Part shown: positions 26,389-34,570 of the stretch, piece after piece
Position numbering within the stretch: the stretch's first letter is position 1
Layout: the number at the start of each line of letters is the position of its first letter
From: an uncultured Clostridium sp.
GTDB lineage: Bacteria; Bacillota; Clostridia; Oscillospirales; Acutalibacteraceae
Direction: 5' to 3'
Assembly (NCBI GenBank): GCA_958422185.1
Contig: CATZNW010000014.1
Coordinates: forward strand, 1 to 62,958
Length of the DNA stretch: 62,958 nucleotides
Translations under genes and position numbers: made by a program
Notes under the pieces: generated by a model
Told to the model about the DNA's origin: nothing
Database searches by the model: none
The model's input: only the letters and a program-made list of their open reading frames with translations

Positions 26389-29300
26389 TTATAGATATCT
26401 TTTTATTTGATCATCATCAAGTGGTTTTTCATATTCAACTCCAATATCCTTATCATTATTCAAAATAATGTAATTGCAAAAAGTAAGAAGTTCCTTATTA
26501 TCATATGTTATCTCTATTATCTTTGTCAAAGCATCTTTTACGCTTATGTAATCCTTTTTCGCAATATTTTTAAAAGCAACATTTAAAGCTTCTTTCAAGC
26601 CAAAAGTGTTTTCATCGACAAAGCCCTTACCATACCTAATATTTAAAAGGTCAATTAATAAATTAATTAGTTTTGGATCATCAATACATCTAATACTTGA
26701 TGTAAGTTCAGCAACTCTATTCGTGTCAATTTCTTCAGGAATACCATTTTTAGCTTTGCATAATGAAATATATTCTTTCAAAGCATATTCGCTGTTACGT
26801 TTTAGCAACCTAGTAAGATATTTTGTTTTTGTTTCACTTACTTTATTAAGTTCAATCAATTTTTCTGTTACTAACTCTGATTTGGGAAATAAATCATCAA
26901 GTATTAAAATTAAATCATCATCAACAATACAACGATCTATGTACGATGAAATAATTTCACACGAATGATAAAAATCCATTAAATATTCCATTGCTTTTCT
27001 TCGTTCGGAATATAAGTAATCGCTATTTTCTAAAACCATTTTTGCAATGTTTAAAGCCTGATCTGAATTTTTATCCTTATAGTATGATATAATCATTAAT
27101 GCAATTTGACCAACTATTTTGTTCTCAGGAATATTAGAAATGGCATTAAGAATTACGTGTTCCTCATAATTTTCAACAAAATATGTAGCAACGCTGTTTT
27201 CCATATTACCGTAATATAAAGGTGGAATTTGAATCAAAAGATCTACATATTTATCATCGTATTTAAAATTAAATCTAGAAGAAAAAGCGGCTAAAAGACT
27301 TGTTCTGTAACTTACAGAAGTACTTGTTGGCTCACACTCTATTTCTTCATCAAAATCAATTTCATTTAACAGCTTAACACAGTATTCTAAAATCATTTTT
27401 ATTTGCAATTTTGAAACTTTAATATACTTCTTGCTACTCGAATCTTCTAATATTTTTTCCACCTTAGACATGTAATAATATGAAGTTCTTTTTAAATTTT
27501 TAAACTCAGCTATTGCTATATCATCTTTCACTTGATGATAAACATCCCATTTTATATGTTCTAAATCAAACCTAGGAAAATCATTAAATTCAAAATTTTT
27601 AAATCTATAGTCAGCAATTTGTTTTCTTGTTACATTATTATCAACATTATGAAAAAATTGATCAACCAAATCGTTATATTGGGCTTCGTTAAATAATGAA
27701 TCAAAATATAATTGCATTTGTTTCTGTCTAACAGAAGAATAGTCTTTATATACTTGGGGTTTTAATTCTTTGCCAGTTTTTTCTTTAATTAGTTTAAGAA
27801 AATAAGTTTTATTTTCACTTTCATCCATTTCAAGCACGATTCGCTCAAATATATCGAACTTATGGTTACTTTCAGAAATGTATTTTTTTGACAAGTCTGT
27901 TAAGCAATCTTTATCTAATAAGTTTCTAAATATTATAAACATTTCAGGCTCATTTATATTATTATCAATAATTAATTGGTAGAAATTTTTAACTGTTGTT
28001 GTTTCAATAAAGAACATTTTTACAGTATCTAAAATTTTATAATCATACTTACTAGACATGCTAATTAAAAATTTACTAATTGAGTTAAACAAGTCATTAT
28101 TTGGTTGCTCATTGTATATTTCTATAGAATTTTTAATTAAATTTTCTACAATTTCATTTTGATTATAAATACTAATTTCATTTTCAGAAAATGTTTTAAA
28201 AATCAGTGTCAATGCATTGTAATCCTTTAATGATTCACAAATTATTTTAAAATCCATATCAATAGAGGATTCACTTTCATACCATGGTTTCTTTCTATCA
28301 ATGTAACATTGCAAAATAAATGGTAAATTTTCTACCGCTAAATCTTTTTTTAATAAATAATATGTAACATGTGAATAAAATCTTTCAGTTTTAAATTCAC
28401 TATTTGCTATTATATATGACAAAGTACTTTTATTTAATAAATTCAGGCGTTCCAATGCATCTAAGCCTTCAATTTTTACCATTATGTCTTTTGAATGACA
28501 AATTTTATTAACAATCACTTCACATAAATTCTTAGAAAAGCCAAATAAATTCCTTTTATATGACACAATTGCAATAGAATTGACTATCTCCCAAAAGTTA
28601 TTTGAATTTTGAATAATTTTTTTAAGTCTGTATATTTCTTCCATTGATTCAACAAAGTTTGCAAAATTTGAAACAGATGGAACATAATGATAAATCCACA
28701 ATCCTTCGGATGTGACTTTTTCGAAAATTGTCATATAAGATTTTTCTCTTATTTCGGTATTCAATTTATCTACCTCAAAAAGACATATTTTATCAGCTTG
28801 TTTATTTGAAATCCAATCTAATAAATCATTTTGTAAATTCTTATATGTAGAAAGATATGAAACAACATTTAGCCAACTAAGTTTTATAATATTCAACTTA
28901 GGTATACTTATAAATTTAAGTATTATATCGAATTTATAATTTGAAATATAAGATGCAGTCAAATATTCTCTAAAATTATTATGAACAAAAGTAAATTCAT
29001 TGTTTGATATAGTAATCAAGCCACAGCAATATAACAATTCTACATCATCCCATTTAAACCAATTGCCTATTTCATCTGCATTCATTGTTAACATCAATTT
29101 TGACTGCATTATAAAAGCTAATTTTTTCACTAAAGATAATAACTTTGCTTTTTTACCAGTATTATTTCGATACTTGTATTTAAAATCATCATTAAACAGC
29201 GTGTAATCAACCAATAACTTCATTACATTATCTTTAGATGGCAATTTTTCATTTGATTGATAATATGATACAAGACGAGATAAATAAAAAGGATTTTCTA

Positions 29301-30714
29301 GATATTCAACAATTCTATTGCTTTTTGCAACTTCAATAAAATCTTCTGATACATTACAATTTTTACAGTATAGTTTAATATCATCATCACTAAAAGGTTT
29401 TATGGTACATTCAACAAACTCTTCAAAGGTTCCGGGAAAAAATTCACTTTTGTTTTGATAAAAATTAGTTCTGGAAGATATAACAATTTTTACATCATTA
29501 TTTCTACAAGAAAAATTATTAATTTTTCTTGTAAAAACATTAGCGTATTCGTTAACTATCTCATCATAACCATCAATAATAAATATTATGTCTTCTATTT
29601 CATATTTGGAATATTCTTTTGGTATTAATTTTTCAATATTTTCACCTTCATAATTTCGAGCATGGTAAAGAAAAACCACTTTATCATCAAATATACTTGT
29701 CAAATCAAACGCAATTTTTTTAAGTTCATACGATTTGCCTTTTCCAGCATCCGCTAATAAAACTACTTTATTTTCTTTTTTCAATAATTCTATCAATGTA
29801 GTATCATATTTTTCATTTTCATTTGTTACCACAGAAACCTGTCGTTGTATGTAATTTAATGGTTCAGAATATTTTATAGAATCATAAGTATTTGTATTTT
29901 GTCCACTACTTTCTAAAATATAATCTCCTTTTATTCCTTCTCTATTGATAAACACACTATTATTCTTTAATTCACAGGTCGCATTATTTACATTAATAAT
30001 ATTGAATTGAGGATAATCTGCCCATCTAAGTTCAAATGCTGGACCAACTCCTATCATATCCATCGAAAACATATTATAATTTTCTAAATTTTTTTTATAA
30101 TGCTCGTGCCCGTGCAGAAATAATTTAACACTTTGAGAACTAGTAAATTTCATCATCTGATCTTGTGAAGGAATAAACTTTTCGTTTTTCTCTTCTTTTG
30201 AAACTAGCCCATAATGTGTTGCTAGCACTTTATTACAAGAATTCAGATTACTACATGTACAGTACAATGAATCATAATCAACAATCACTTCATTTCTATT
30301 ATCTTTATTTATTGAATTTAGCAAAAGCAAAACAAAATTACCAAGGCATATTGTGTAAACATTATTCCTATTAAATTCCTGTCTTCCACCTTCAACATAA
30401 TTGTTGATAAAATTATCGAAAGCCTTAAAATCACCATAATCACTTTCTTCACAAGTATCTAGATCATGATTACCTGGAACGAATGCAAATTTACAATTAG
30501 GTATATATTCTTTAAGATAGTTATACACGACTTTTGCATTTTCATAACCAATCACATCGCCCTTATCAATAATATCCCCCAATGTCAAAATAATGCAGTT
30601 CTTAGATTTATTATATAAATTAAAAGCATCTACTAACTTTTTTGTCATTTTCATAATTGAATCCATATCACTATCATTTTTAATATGTAAATCAGATATT
30701 GCTAAAATAATCAT
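26389..30714 (-). CDS. metallophosphoesterase-NACHT NTPase-helical repeat protein, candidate anti-phage sensor
   Basis: 1441 residues. Residues 1-250 are a complete calcineurin-like phosphoesterase: SDLH at 7-10, GDIIDKG at 46-52, GNHD near 81, THYG near 165 and HGHEH near 203. Residues about 300-560 are a NACHT/STAND NTPase: Walker A ADAGKGKS near 321, Walker B IIFIIDGYDEI near 380 (the D-G-x-D-E form of NACHT), sensor-like VISSRTNFY. The remaining 850 residues are AT-coded, Leu/Ile/Asn-rich alpha-helical repeats, as in the sensing half of STAND proteins. NACHT proteins of this plan (effector, NTPase, sensor) defend bacteria against phages. I infer that the phosphoesterase, acting on nucleotides or nucleic acid, is the effector. 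Alone in its operon; own promoter; AGGAG ribosome site. Confidence 0.85.
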   Translation of the reverse strand: MIILAISDLHIKNDSDMDSIMKMTKKLVDAFNLYNKSKNCIILTLGDIIDKGDVIGYENAKVVYNYLKEYIPNCKFAFVPGNHDLDTCEESDYGDFKAFDNFINNYVEGGRQEFNRNNVYTICLGNFVLLLLNSINKDNRNEVIVDYDSLYCTCSNLNSCNKVLATHYGLVSKEEKNEKFIPSQDQMMKFTSSQSVKLFLHGHEHYKKNLENYNMFSMDMIGVGPAFELRWADYPQFNIINVNNATCELKNNSVFINREGIKGDYILESSGQNTNTYDSIKYSEPLNYIQRQVSVVTNENEKYDTTLIELLKKENKVVLLADAGKGKSYELKKIAFDLTSIFDDKVVFLYHARNYEGENIEKLIPKEYSKYEIEDIIFIIDGYDEIVNEYANVFTRKINNFSCRNNDVKIVISSRTNFYQNKSEFFPGTFEEFVECTIKPFSDDDIKLYCKNCNVSEDFIEVAKSNRIVEYLENPFYLSRLVSYYQSNEKLPSKDNVMKLLVDYTLFNDDFKYKYRNNTGKKAKLLSLVKKLAFIMQSKLMLTMNADEIGNWFKWDDVELLYCCGLITISNNEFTFVHNNFREYLTASYISNYKFDIILKFISIPKLNIIKLSWLNVVSYLSTYKNLQNDLLDWISNKQADKICLFEVDKLNTEIREKSYMTIFEKVTSEGLWIYHYVPSVSNFANFVESMEEIYRLKKIIQNSNNFWEIVNSIAIVSYKRNLFGFSKNLCEVIVNKICHSKDIMVKIEGLDALERLNLLNKSTLSYIIANSEFKTERFYSHVTYYLLKKDLAVENLPFILQCYIDRKKPWYESESSIDMDFKIICESLKDYNALTLIFKTFSENEISIYNQNEIVENLIKNSIEIYNEQPNNDLFNSISKFLISMSSKYDYKILDTVKMFFIETTTVKNFYQLIIDNNINEPEMFIIFRNLLDKDCLTDLSKKYISESNHKFDIFERIVLEMDESENKTYFLKLIKEKTGKELKPQVYKDYSSVRQKQMQLYFDSLFNEAQYNDLVDQFFHNVDNNVTRKQIADYRFKNFEFNDFPRFDLEHIKWDVYHQVKDDIAIAEFKNLKRTSYYYMSKVEKILEDSSSKKYIKVSKLQIKMILEYCVKLLNEIDFDEEIECEPTSTSVSYRTSLLAAFSSRFNFKYDDKYVDLLIQIPPLYYGNMENSVATYFVENYEEHVILNAISNIPENKIVGQIALMIISYYKDKNSDQALNIAKMVLENSDYLYSERRKAMEYLMDFYHSCEIISSYIDRCIVDDDLILILDDLFPKSELVTEKLIELNKVSETKTKYLTRLLKRNSEYALKEYISLCKAKNGIPEEIDTNRVAELTSSIRCIDDPKLINLLIDLLNIRYGKGFVDENTFGLKEALNVAFKNIAKKDYISVKDALTKIIEITYDNKELLTFCNYIILNNDKDIGVEYEKPLDDDQIKRYL

Positions 30715-30744
30715 AAAAATACTCCTATTTGTTTTTACAACATA

Positions 30745-30773
30745 ATTTTATCATATTATTAAGATTATTACAA
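30745..30773 (-). promoter_or_regulatory. promoter of the phosphoesterase-NACHT gene
   Basis: On the minus strand: -35 TTGTAA, 17-base spacer, -10 TAAAAT, about 30 bases before the ATG. This places the gene under its own control near the element end. Confidence 0.5.
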
Positions 30774-30881
30774 TTTAAACTGATTATATACAGTATAATT
30801 AAGTGTTACAAATTACTGTTAAATTATCTTTTAATAATCCAGAATATCAAATATTTATATAACAATCTAAATAAGATTATC

Positions 30882-30903
30882 TGATGCTTTTTTGATGCTG
30901 TAC
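30882..30903 (+). promoter_or_regulatory. element-end motif, candidate integrase arm site
   Basis: Exact repeat of 10410-10431 (two GATGCT units ten to eleven bases apart, then GTAC). In both places it lies 130-190 bases inside the tRNA-end repeat. Confidence 0.5.
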
Positions 30904-30986
30904 CGGACGAAAAAACGATAAAAATTTAAAACCAGACGAAAAATTTGTTAATTTAAGTGTTAAAATCAAGTGAAAAATGCATAAAG

Positions 30987-31034
30987 AAAAAAGCCTTTAT
31001 TTAGCCGAATTTGGCTTAAATAAAGGCTTTTTTT
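30987..31034. terminator. terminator behind tRNA-Trp
   Basis: AAGCCTTTATTTA-GCC and GGC-TTAAATAAAGGCTT form a long stem with one bulge, A-run on one side and seven T on the other. It can end the tRNA transcript on the minus strand. It is element DNA, so the tRNA received its terminator from the element. Confidence 0.85.
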
Positions 31035-31035
31035 A

Positions 31036-31111
31036 TGGCAGGGGCAGAAGGACTTGAACCCTCGGCACGCGGTTTTGGAGACCGCTGCTCTACCAACTGA
31101 GCTATACCCCT
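31036..31111 (-). tRNA. tRNA-Trp (CCA)
   Basis: 76 bases including the encoded CCA end. The acceptor AGGGGTA pairs with TGCCCCT; the D arm is AGCTCAGTTGGTAGAGC; the anticodon stem-loop GCGGT-CTCCAAA-ACCGC gives anticodon CCA; the T arm is GAGGG-TTCAAGT-CCTTC. Its 3' 45 bases are the right attachment repeat of the island; the gene stays intact after integration. Confidence 0.96.
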
Positions 31112-31117
31112 AAGATT

Positions 31118-31194
31118 TGGTGGGCCATCAGGGACTCGAACCCCGGACCTACCGGTTATGAGCCGGGAGCTCTAACCAACTGAGCTAATGGCCC
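31118..31194 (-). tRNA. tRNA-Met (CAT)
   Basis: 77 bases with encoded CCA. The acceptor GGGCCAT pairs with ATGGCCC; the anticodon loop CTCATAA gives CAT. A normal G1-C72 pair and lack of three G-C pairs in the anticodon stem speak for the elongator, or possibly a lysidine-modified tRNA-Ile2, rather than the initiator. It lies seven bases upstream of tRNA-Trp in the same transcript. Confidence 0.93.
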
Positions 31195-31211
31195 AAATCT
31201 TTGACTTGAAT

Positions 31212-31240
31212 ATAATATCACTGATTAAGCATGAAGTCAA
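31212..31240 (-). promoter_or_regulatory. promoter of the tRNA-Met-tRNA-Trp unit
   Basis: -35 TTGACT, 17-base spacer, -10 TATTAT on the minus strand, 17 bases before the tRNA-Met start. Confidence 0.7.
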
Positions 31241-31273
31241 GCACAAAATGAAAGATATTTAAAAATTTTACTG

Positions 31274-31302
31274 TTGTAAATGGATACAACCTTTATTATA
31301 AT
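31274..31302 (+). promoter_or_regulatory. promoter of the aldo/keto reductase gene
   Basis: -35 TTGTAA, 17-base spacer, -10 TATAAT, 17 bases before the ATG, with GAGGTGAT as ribosome site between. Confidence 0.65.
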
Positions 31303-31319
31303 TTATTTGAGGTGATATA

Positions 31320-32171
31320 ATGGCTCAGAACTTTTTACTTAACAACGGTGTATCCCTTCCGGAAGCGGCGTTCGGCACATACAAAGCGATCGACGGAAAC
31401 GTGGACACGATCCTTGATGCTATTGCCGCCGGATACAGATATTTTGACACGGCTTCCTTTTATGGCACGGAAGAATATGTTGGCAAAGCAATTATGACAA
31501 GCGGCATACCAAGAAGTGAATTTCAGATCGCTACAAAACTCTGGAAGACCGAAATGGGATATGATAAGACGATGAAGGCGTTTGAAAGCTCGCTAAAACG
31601 CCTGGGCACGGATTACATAGACCTTTACCTTATCCACTGGCCTCTGCCTGAGGCAGATTACAAGGACTGGAAGGTGCTTGACTTTGACACATGGCAGACG
31701 CTTGAGAAATTATATGATCAGGGTATCGTCAGAGCTATAGGCGTAAGCAATTTTCTGCCGCACCATTTAATGAACCTGCTTGACAGCTGCGAAATCATAC
31801 CGGCTGTTAACCAGATAGAATTTCATCCGGGGTACTCACAGGAGGCAACGCTGAATTTCTGCAAAGAAAACAACATACTTGTTCAAGCATGGAGCCCTCT
31901 TGGGCGCACACGAGTGCTGAATGACGAACTTATATGTGAACTTTCCGAAAAATACGGCAGATCTCCTGCTCAGATCTGCATAAAATATGCGCTTCAGCGC
32001 GGTGTGATGCCGATAGTAAAAACCACCAGCAGGGAAAGAATGGCACAAAATCTTGATATGGATTCCTTTTGCATCAGTGAAGAGGATATGATGAAGATAA
32101 TATCAATGCCTCCGGTCGGCTGGAGCGGCGAACATCCGGACAGGAACAGAGTACAGATACAACAAGCATAA
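31320..32171 (+). CDS. aldo/keto reductase
   Basis: 283 residues, the usual length. It is a TIM-barrel NADPH-dependent oxidoreductase. The catalytic tetrad is visible: Asp and Tyr in FDTASFYGTEE near residue 47, Lys in IATKLWKTE near 75, His in LYLIHWPLP near 107; also the signature GVSNFLPHHL and the NADP-binding end IVKTTSRERMAQNL. It reduces aldehydes or ketones; the substrate cannot be told. It is the first chromosomal gene beyond the island, followed 45 bases later by the fucosidase. Confidence 0.93.
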   Translation: MAQNFLLNNGVSLPEAAFGTYKAIDGNVDTILDAIAAGYRYFDTASFYGTEEYVGKAIMTSGIPRSEFQIATKLWKTEMGYDKTMKAFESSLKRLGTDYIDLYLIHWPLPEADYKDWKVLDFDTWQTLEKLYDQGIVRAIGVSNFLPHHLMNLLDSCEIIPAVNQIEFHPGYSQEATLNFCKENNILVQAWSPLGRTRVLNDELICELSEKYGRSPAQICIKYALQRGVMPIVKTTSRERMAQNLDMDSFCISEEDMMKIISMPPVGWSGEHPDRNRVQIQQA

Positions 32172-32216
32172 CGAATAAGAACGATAAGCCGGATCGGCAA
32201 TATAAAGAGAGGGAAA

Positions 32217-33590
32217 GTGCCGAAAGGCACAAAAGAAAACATGGACAGAATCGAATTATACACGAGCATAGTGCCGAACAGAAGACAATTAATCATTCAG
32301 GAAATGAAATATTATGCCTTTATTCACTACGGCATGAACACGTTTACAAACCGGGAATGGGGCAACGGCAAAGAAAGCGAAAAGCTTTTCAATCCGAAAA
32401 AGCAGGATACAGACCAATGGTGCGCGGCGATTGCCGCGGCAGGAATGAAAGGTGTTATATTGACATGCAAGCACCATGACGGTTTTTGCCTTTGGCCTAC
32501 CAAAACGACCGAACATTCCGTTAAAAACAGTCCCTACAAAAACGGCAAGGGCGATGTTGTACGTGAAGTGAGTAAAAGCTGTAAAAAATACGGTTTGAAG
32601 TTCGGAGTTTACCTTTCCCCCTGGGACAGGAACGCTAAATGCTACGGCACACCCGAATACAATGATTTTTACATAAAACAGCTTACGGAGCTTCTTACCA
32701 ACTACGGCGATATATTTATGCTTTGGCTTGACGGCGCCTGCGGAGCCAGGGCTGACGGACAGCCTGTTCAGGATTATGATTTTGAAAGGATCTGGAAAAC
32801 AGCTGTTGAACTTCAGCCAGATATAGTTATGTCCGGCTGCGCTCCAGATGTGCGTTGGATAGGCAACGAGAGCGGAAAAACACGCGAGAGCGAATGGAAT
32901 GTTGTGCCGAAATTCAAATATGACCAGCAGAATTTTGCAGCCAACTGCCAGACGGACGACGATATGCGAAAATTCCAGAAACGCTGTCAGGACGTTATGC
33001 TGCGTGACATGGGATCGCGCGAATTTCTAAGTGGTTTTAATGAATTTATGTGGTATCCTGCCGAGGTCGACGTATCGATAAGGCTTGGCTGGTTTTATCA
33101 CCCTTTGCAGCGATTCACCCTGAAATCACTTGATAAGCTTATGAAAATATATTACACTTCCGCCGGAAACAATGCCCTGTTTTTGCTGAATATTCCGCCA
33201 AACAAAAACGGTCTTTTGGCAAAGAGTGATACGAAACGTCTTCGTGAAATGGGCAAATGGCTCAAAAAAGAAGACGCGCTTGTTTTAAAAAATGTACAGC
33301 GCAAAGATAAAAACGGCGGATTTGATATCTGTTTGAATTTTCCAAGGCAGAGTGTGGACAGAATCAGACTCAGCGAGGATACGACTCGGTCGCAGCGGGT
33401 TGAAAAATTCAGCATATACGCAAACAGCGAGAAGATATTTTCAGGAACGATCATTGGATTTTCAAGGATAGCAGTTTTTGATCCGGTGGTTACAGATCAT
33501 CTAATGATCAGGATTGAAGAATGCCGAAAAGAGCCATACATCCAAACAGTCGAAGTCGTTGCAACAGGAGCATACAGGCTTAAACGATAG
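32217..33590 (+). CDS. alpha-L-fucosidase, GH29
   Basis: 457 residues starting at GTG 32217 (GAGAGG just before) or ATG 32241. GH29 features: the early block YYAFIHYGMNTFTNREWGNG, the His pair CKHHDGFCLWPTKTTEHSV, and the nucleophile Asp in FMLWLDGACG near residue 180. No signal peptide, so it acts inside the cell, probably on imported fucosylated oligosaccharides from mucin or milk. The catalytic domain is followed by about 80 residues of beta-type sequence. It may be co-transcribed with the reductase upstream; a terminator follows. Confidence 0.9.
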   Translation: MPKGTKENMDRIELYTSIVPNRRQLIIQEMKYYAFIHYGMNTFTNREWGNGKESEKLFNPKKQDTDQWCAAIAAAGMKGVILTCKHHDGFCLWPTKTTEHSVKNSPYKNGKGDVVREVSKSCKKYGLKFGVYLSPWDRNAKCYGTPEYNDFYIKQLTELLTNYGDIFMLWLDGACGARADGQPVQDYDFERIWKTAVELQPDIVMSGCAPDVRWIGNESGKTRESEWNVVPKFKYDQQNFAANCQTDDDMRKFQKRCQDVMLRDMGSREFLSGFNEFMWYPAEVDVSIRLGWFYHPLQRFTLKSLDKLMKIYYTSAGNNALFLLNIPPNKNGLLAKSDTKRLREMGKWLKKEDALVLKNVQRKDKNGGFDICLNFPRQSVDRIRLSEDTTRSQRVEKFSIYANSEKIFSGTIIGFSRIAVFDPVVTDHLMIRIEECRKEPYIQTVEVVATGAYRLKR

Positions 33591-33618
33591 AAGGGTGCGG
33601 ATAACCGCACCCTTTTTT
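33591..33618 (+). terminator. terminator of the fucosidase gene
   Basis: AAGGGTGCGG-ATAA-CCGCACCCTT followed by TTTT, directly at the stop codon. Confidence 0.9.
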
Positions 33619-33739
33619 ATAATAAGCATAAAGAGATAAAGCACAAAATCAGAATTACAAAACACGTTTTTTGATTTATAAAGCCACCGAACAAGGGCAA
33701 TAATAAATGCGTACATAAAAATTGAATGGTGGTTTATGT

Positions 33740-34510
33740 ATGCAGTACAACAAGGTGGAAATTTGCGGAATCAACACGAATGATATTAAGGTACTGAAAG
33801 AAAGTGAAAAGATAGAATTATTAAAGAAAGCCAGAAAAGGAGACAAAAAAGCACGCGAAGAACTTATTAAAGGTAATCTGAGACTTGTGCTTTCGGTCAT
33901 TCAGCGCTTTCAAAACAGGGGTGAATCGATGGATGATCTGTTTCAGGTTGGGGTTATCGGTCTTATCAAAGCGATCGACAACTTTAATCTGGATCTTCAG
34001 GTAAAATTTTCCACATATGCCGTGCCCATGTGCATCGGCGAGATCCGGCGCTATTTACGAGATGATTCACCCATAAGAGTCAGCAGGAGCATGAAAGATA
34101 CGGCTTACAAGGCTATGCAGGTCAAAGAAGAGCTGATCAACAAAAATAAAAAGGAACCATCTATTGAGGAGATTGCCAAAGAGCTGAATATGGAAAAAAG
34201 TGAAGTTGTGCTTGCACTTGAAGCGATCGTGGATCCGATATCCTTGTACGAGCCTGTATACAACGACGGCGGAGACACGATCTATGTAATGGATCAGGTC
34301 GGCGACAGCAGTACGGACGGCGACTGGATAGACGAGATCATGATAAAAGATGAGTTAAACAACCTGGAACCACGTGAAAAGAACATACTTTTCCTTAGAT
34401 TCATGCAGGGAAAAACGCAGATGGAAGTGGCAAAGGAAGTCGGCATTTCACAGGCGCAGGTAAGCAGACTGGAAAAAAACGCGCTTAAGCGCATAAAATA
34501 TCATAAATAG
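33740..34510 (+). CDS. sigG: sporulation sigma factor SigG
   Basis: 256 residues from the ATG at 33740 (GGTGG upstream); longer versions from 33722 are possible. The start NKVEICGINTNDIKVL is typical for sigma G. Region 2: NLRLVLSVIQRFQNRGESMDDLFQVGVIGLIKAIDNF and the -10-binding FSTYAVPMCIGEIRRYLRDDSPIRVSRS; region 4 HTH: GKTQMEVAKEVGISQAQVSRLEK. It drives late gene expression in the forespore. SpoIIGA and SigE, often next to it, are not here. Its presence marks the organism as an endospore former. Confidence 0.95.
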   Translation: MQYNKVEICGINTNDIKVLKESEKIELLKKARKGDKKAREELIKGNLRLVLSVIQRFQNRGESMDDLFQVGVIGLIKAIDNFNLDLQVKFSTYAVPMCIGEIRRYLRDDSPIRVSRSMKDTAYKAMQVKEELINKNKKEPSIEEIAKELNMEKSEVVLALEAIVDPISLYEPVYNDGGDTIYVMDQVGDSSTDGDWIDEIMIKDELNNLEPREKNILFLRFMQGKTQMEVAKEVGISQAQVSRLEKNALKRIKYHK

Positions 34511-34532
34511 ATAAAAGGTCATTTAACAAAAC

Positions 34533-34567
34533 AGAGACTGTGTCCAAAACGAATAGACACAGTCTCT
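34533..34567. terminator. bidirectional terminator between sigG and uvrA
   Basis: AGAGACTGTGTC and GACACAGTCTCT form a 12-bp perfect stem with an 11-base loop between convergent genes. Confidence 0.85.
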
Positions 34568-34570
34568 TTG

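Larger units (their letters stand above)
10861..31080. mobile_element. integrated mobilizable island at tRNA-Trp, about 20.2 kb
   Basis: The island is bounded by the 45-bp direct repeats at 10816-10860 and 31036-31080. Inside are a tyrosine integrase and Xis-like gene, a relaxase, MobC, an oriT-like hairpin region and defence cargo. There are no conjugation-channel genes, so it is probably mobilized by a helper. The right copy completes the tRNA-Trp gene, as expected when an element inserts into a tRNA 3' end. Base composition is distinctly AT-richer than the chromosome right of 31.2 kb, above all in the cargo gene at 26389-30714. Confidence 0.88.
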
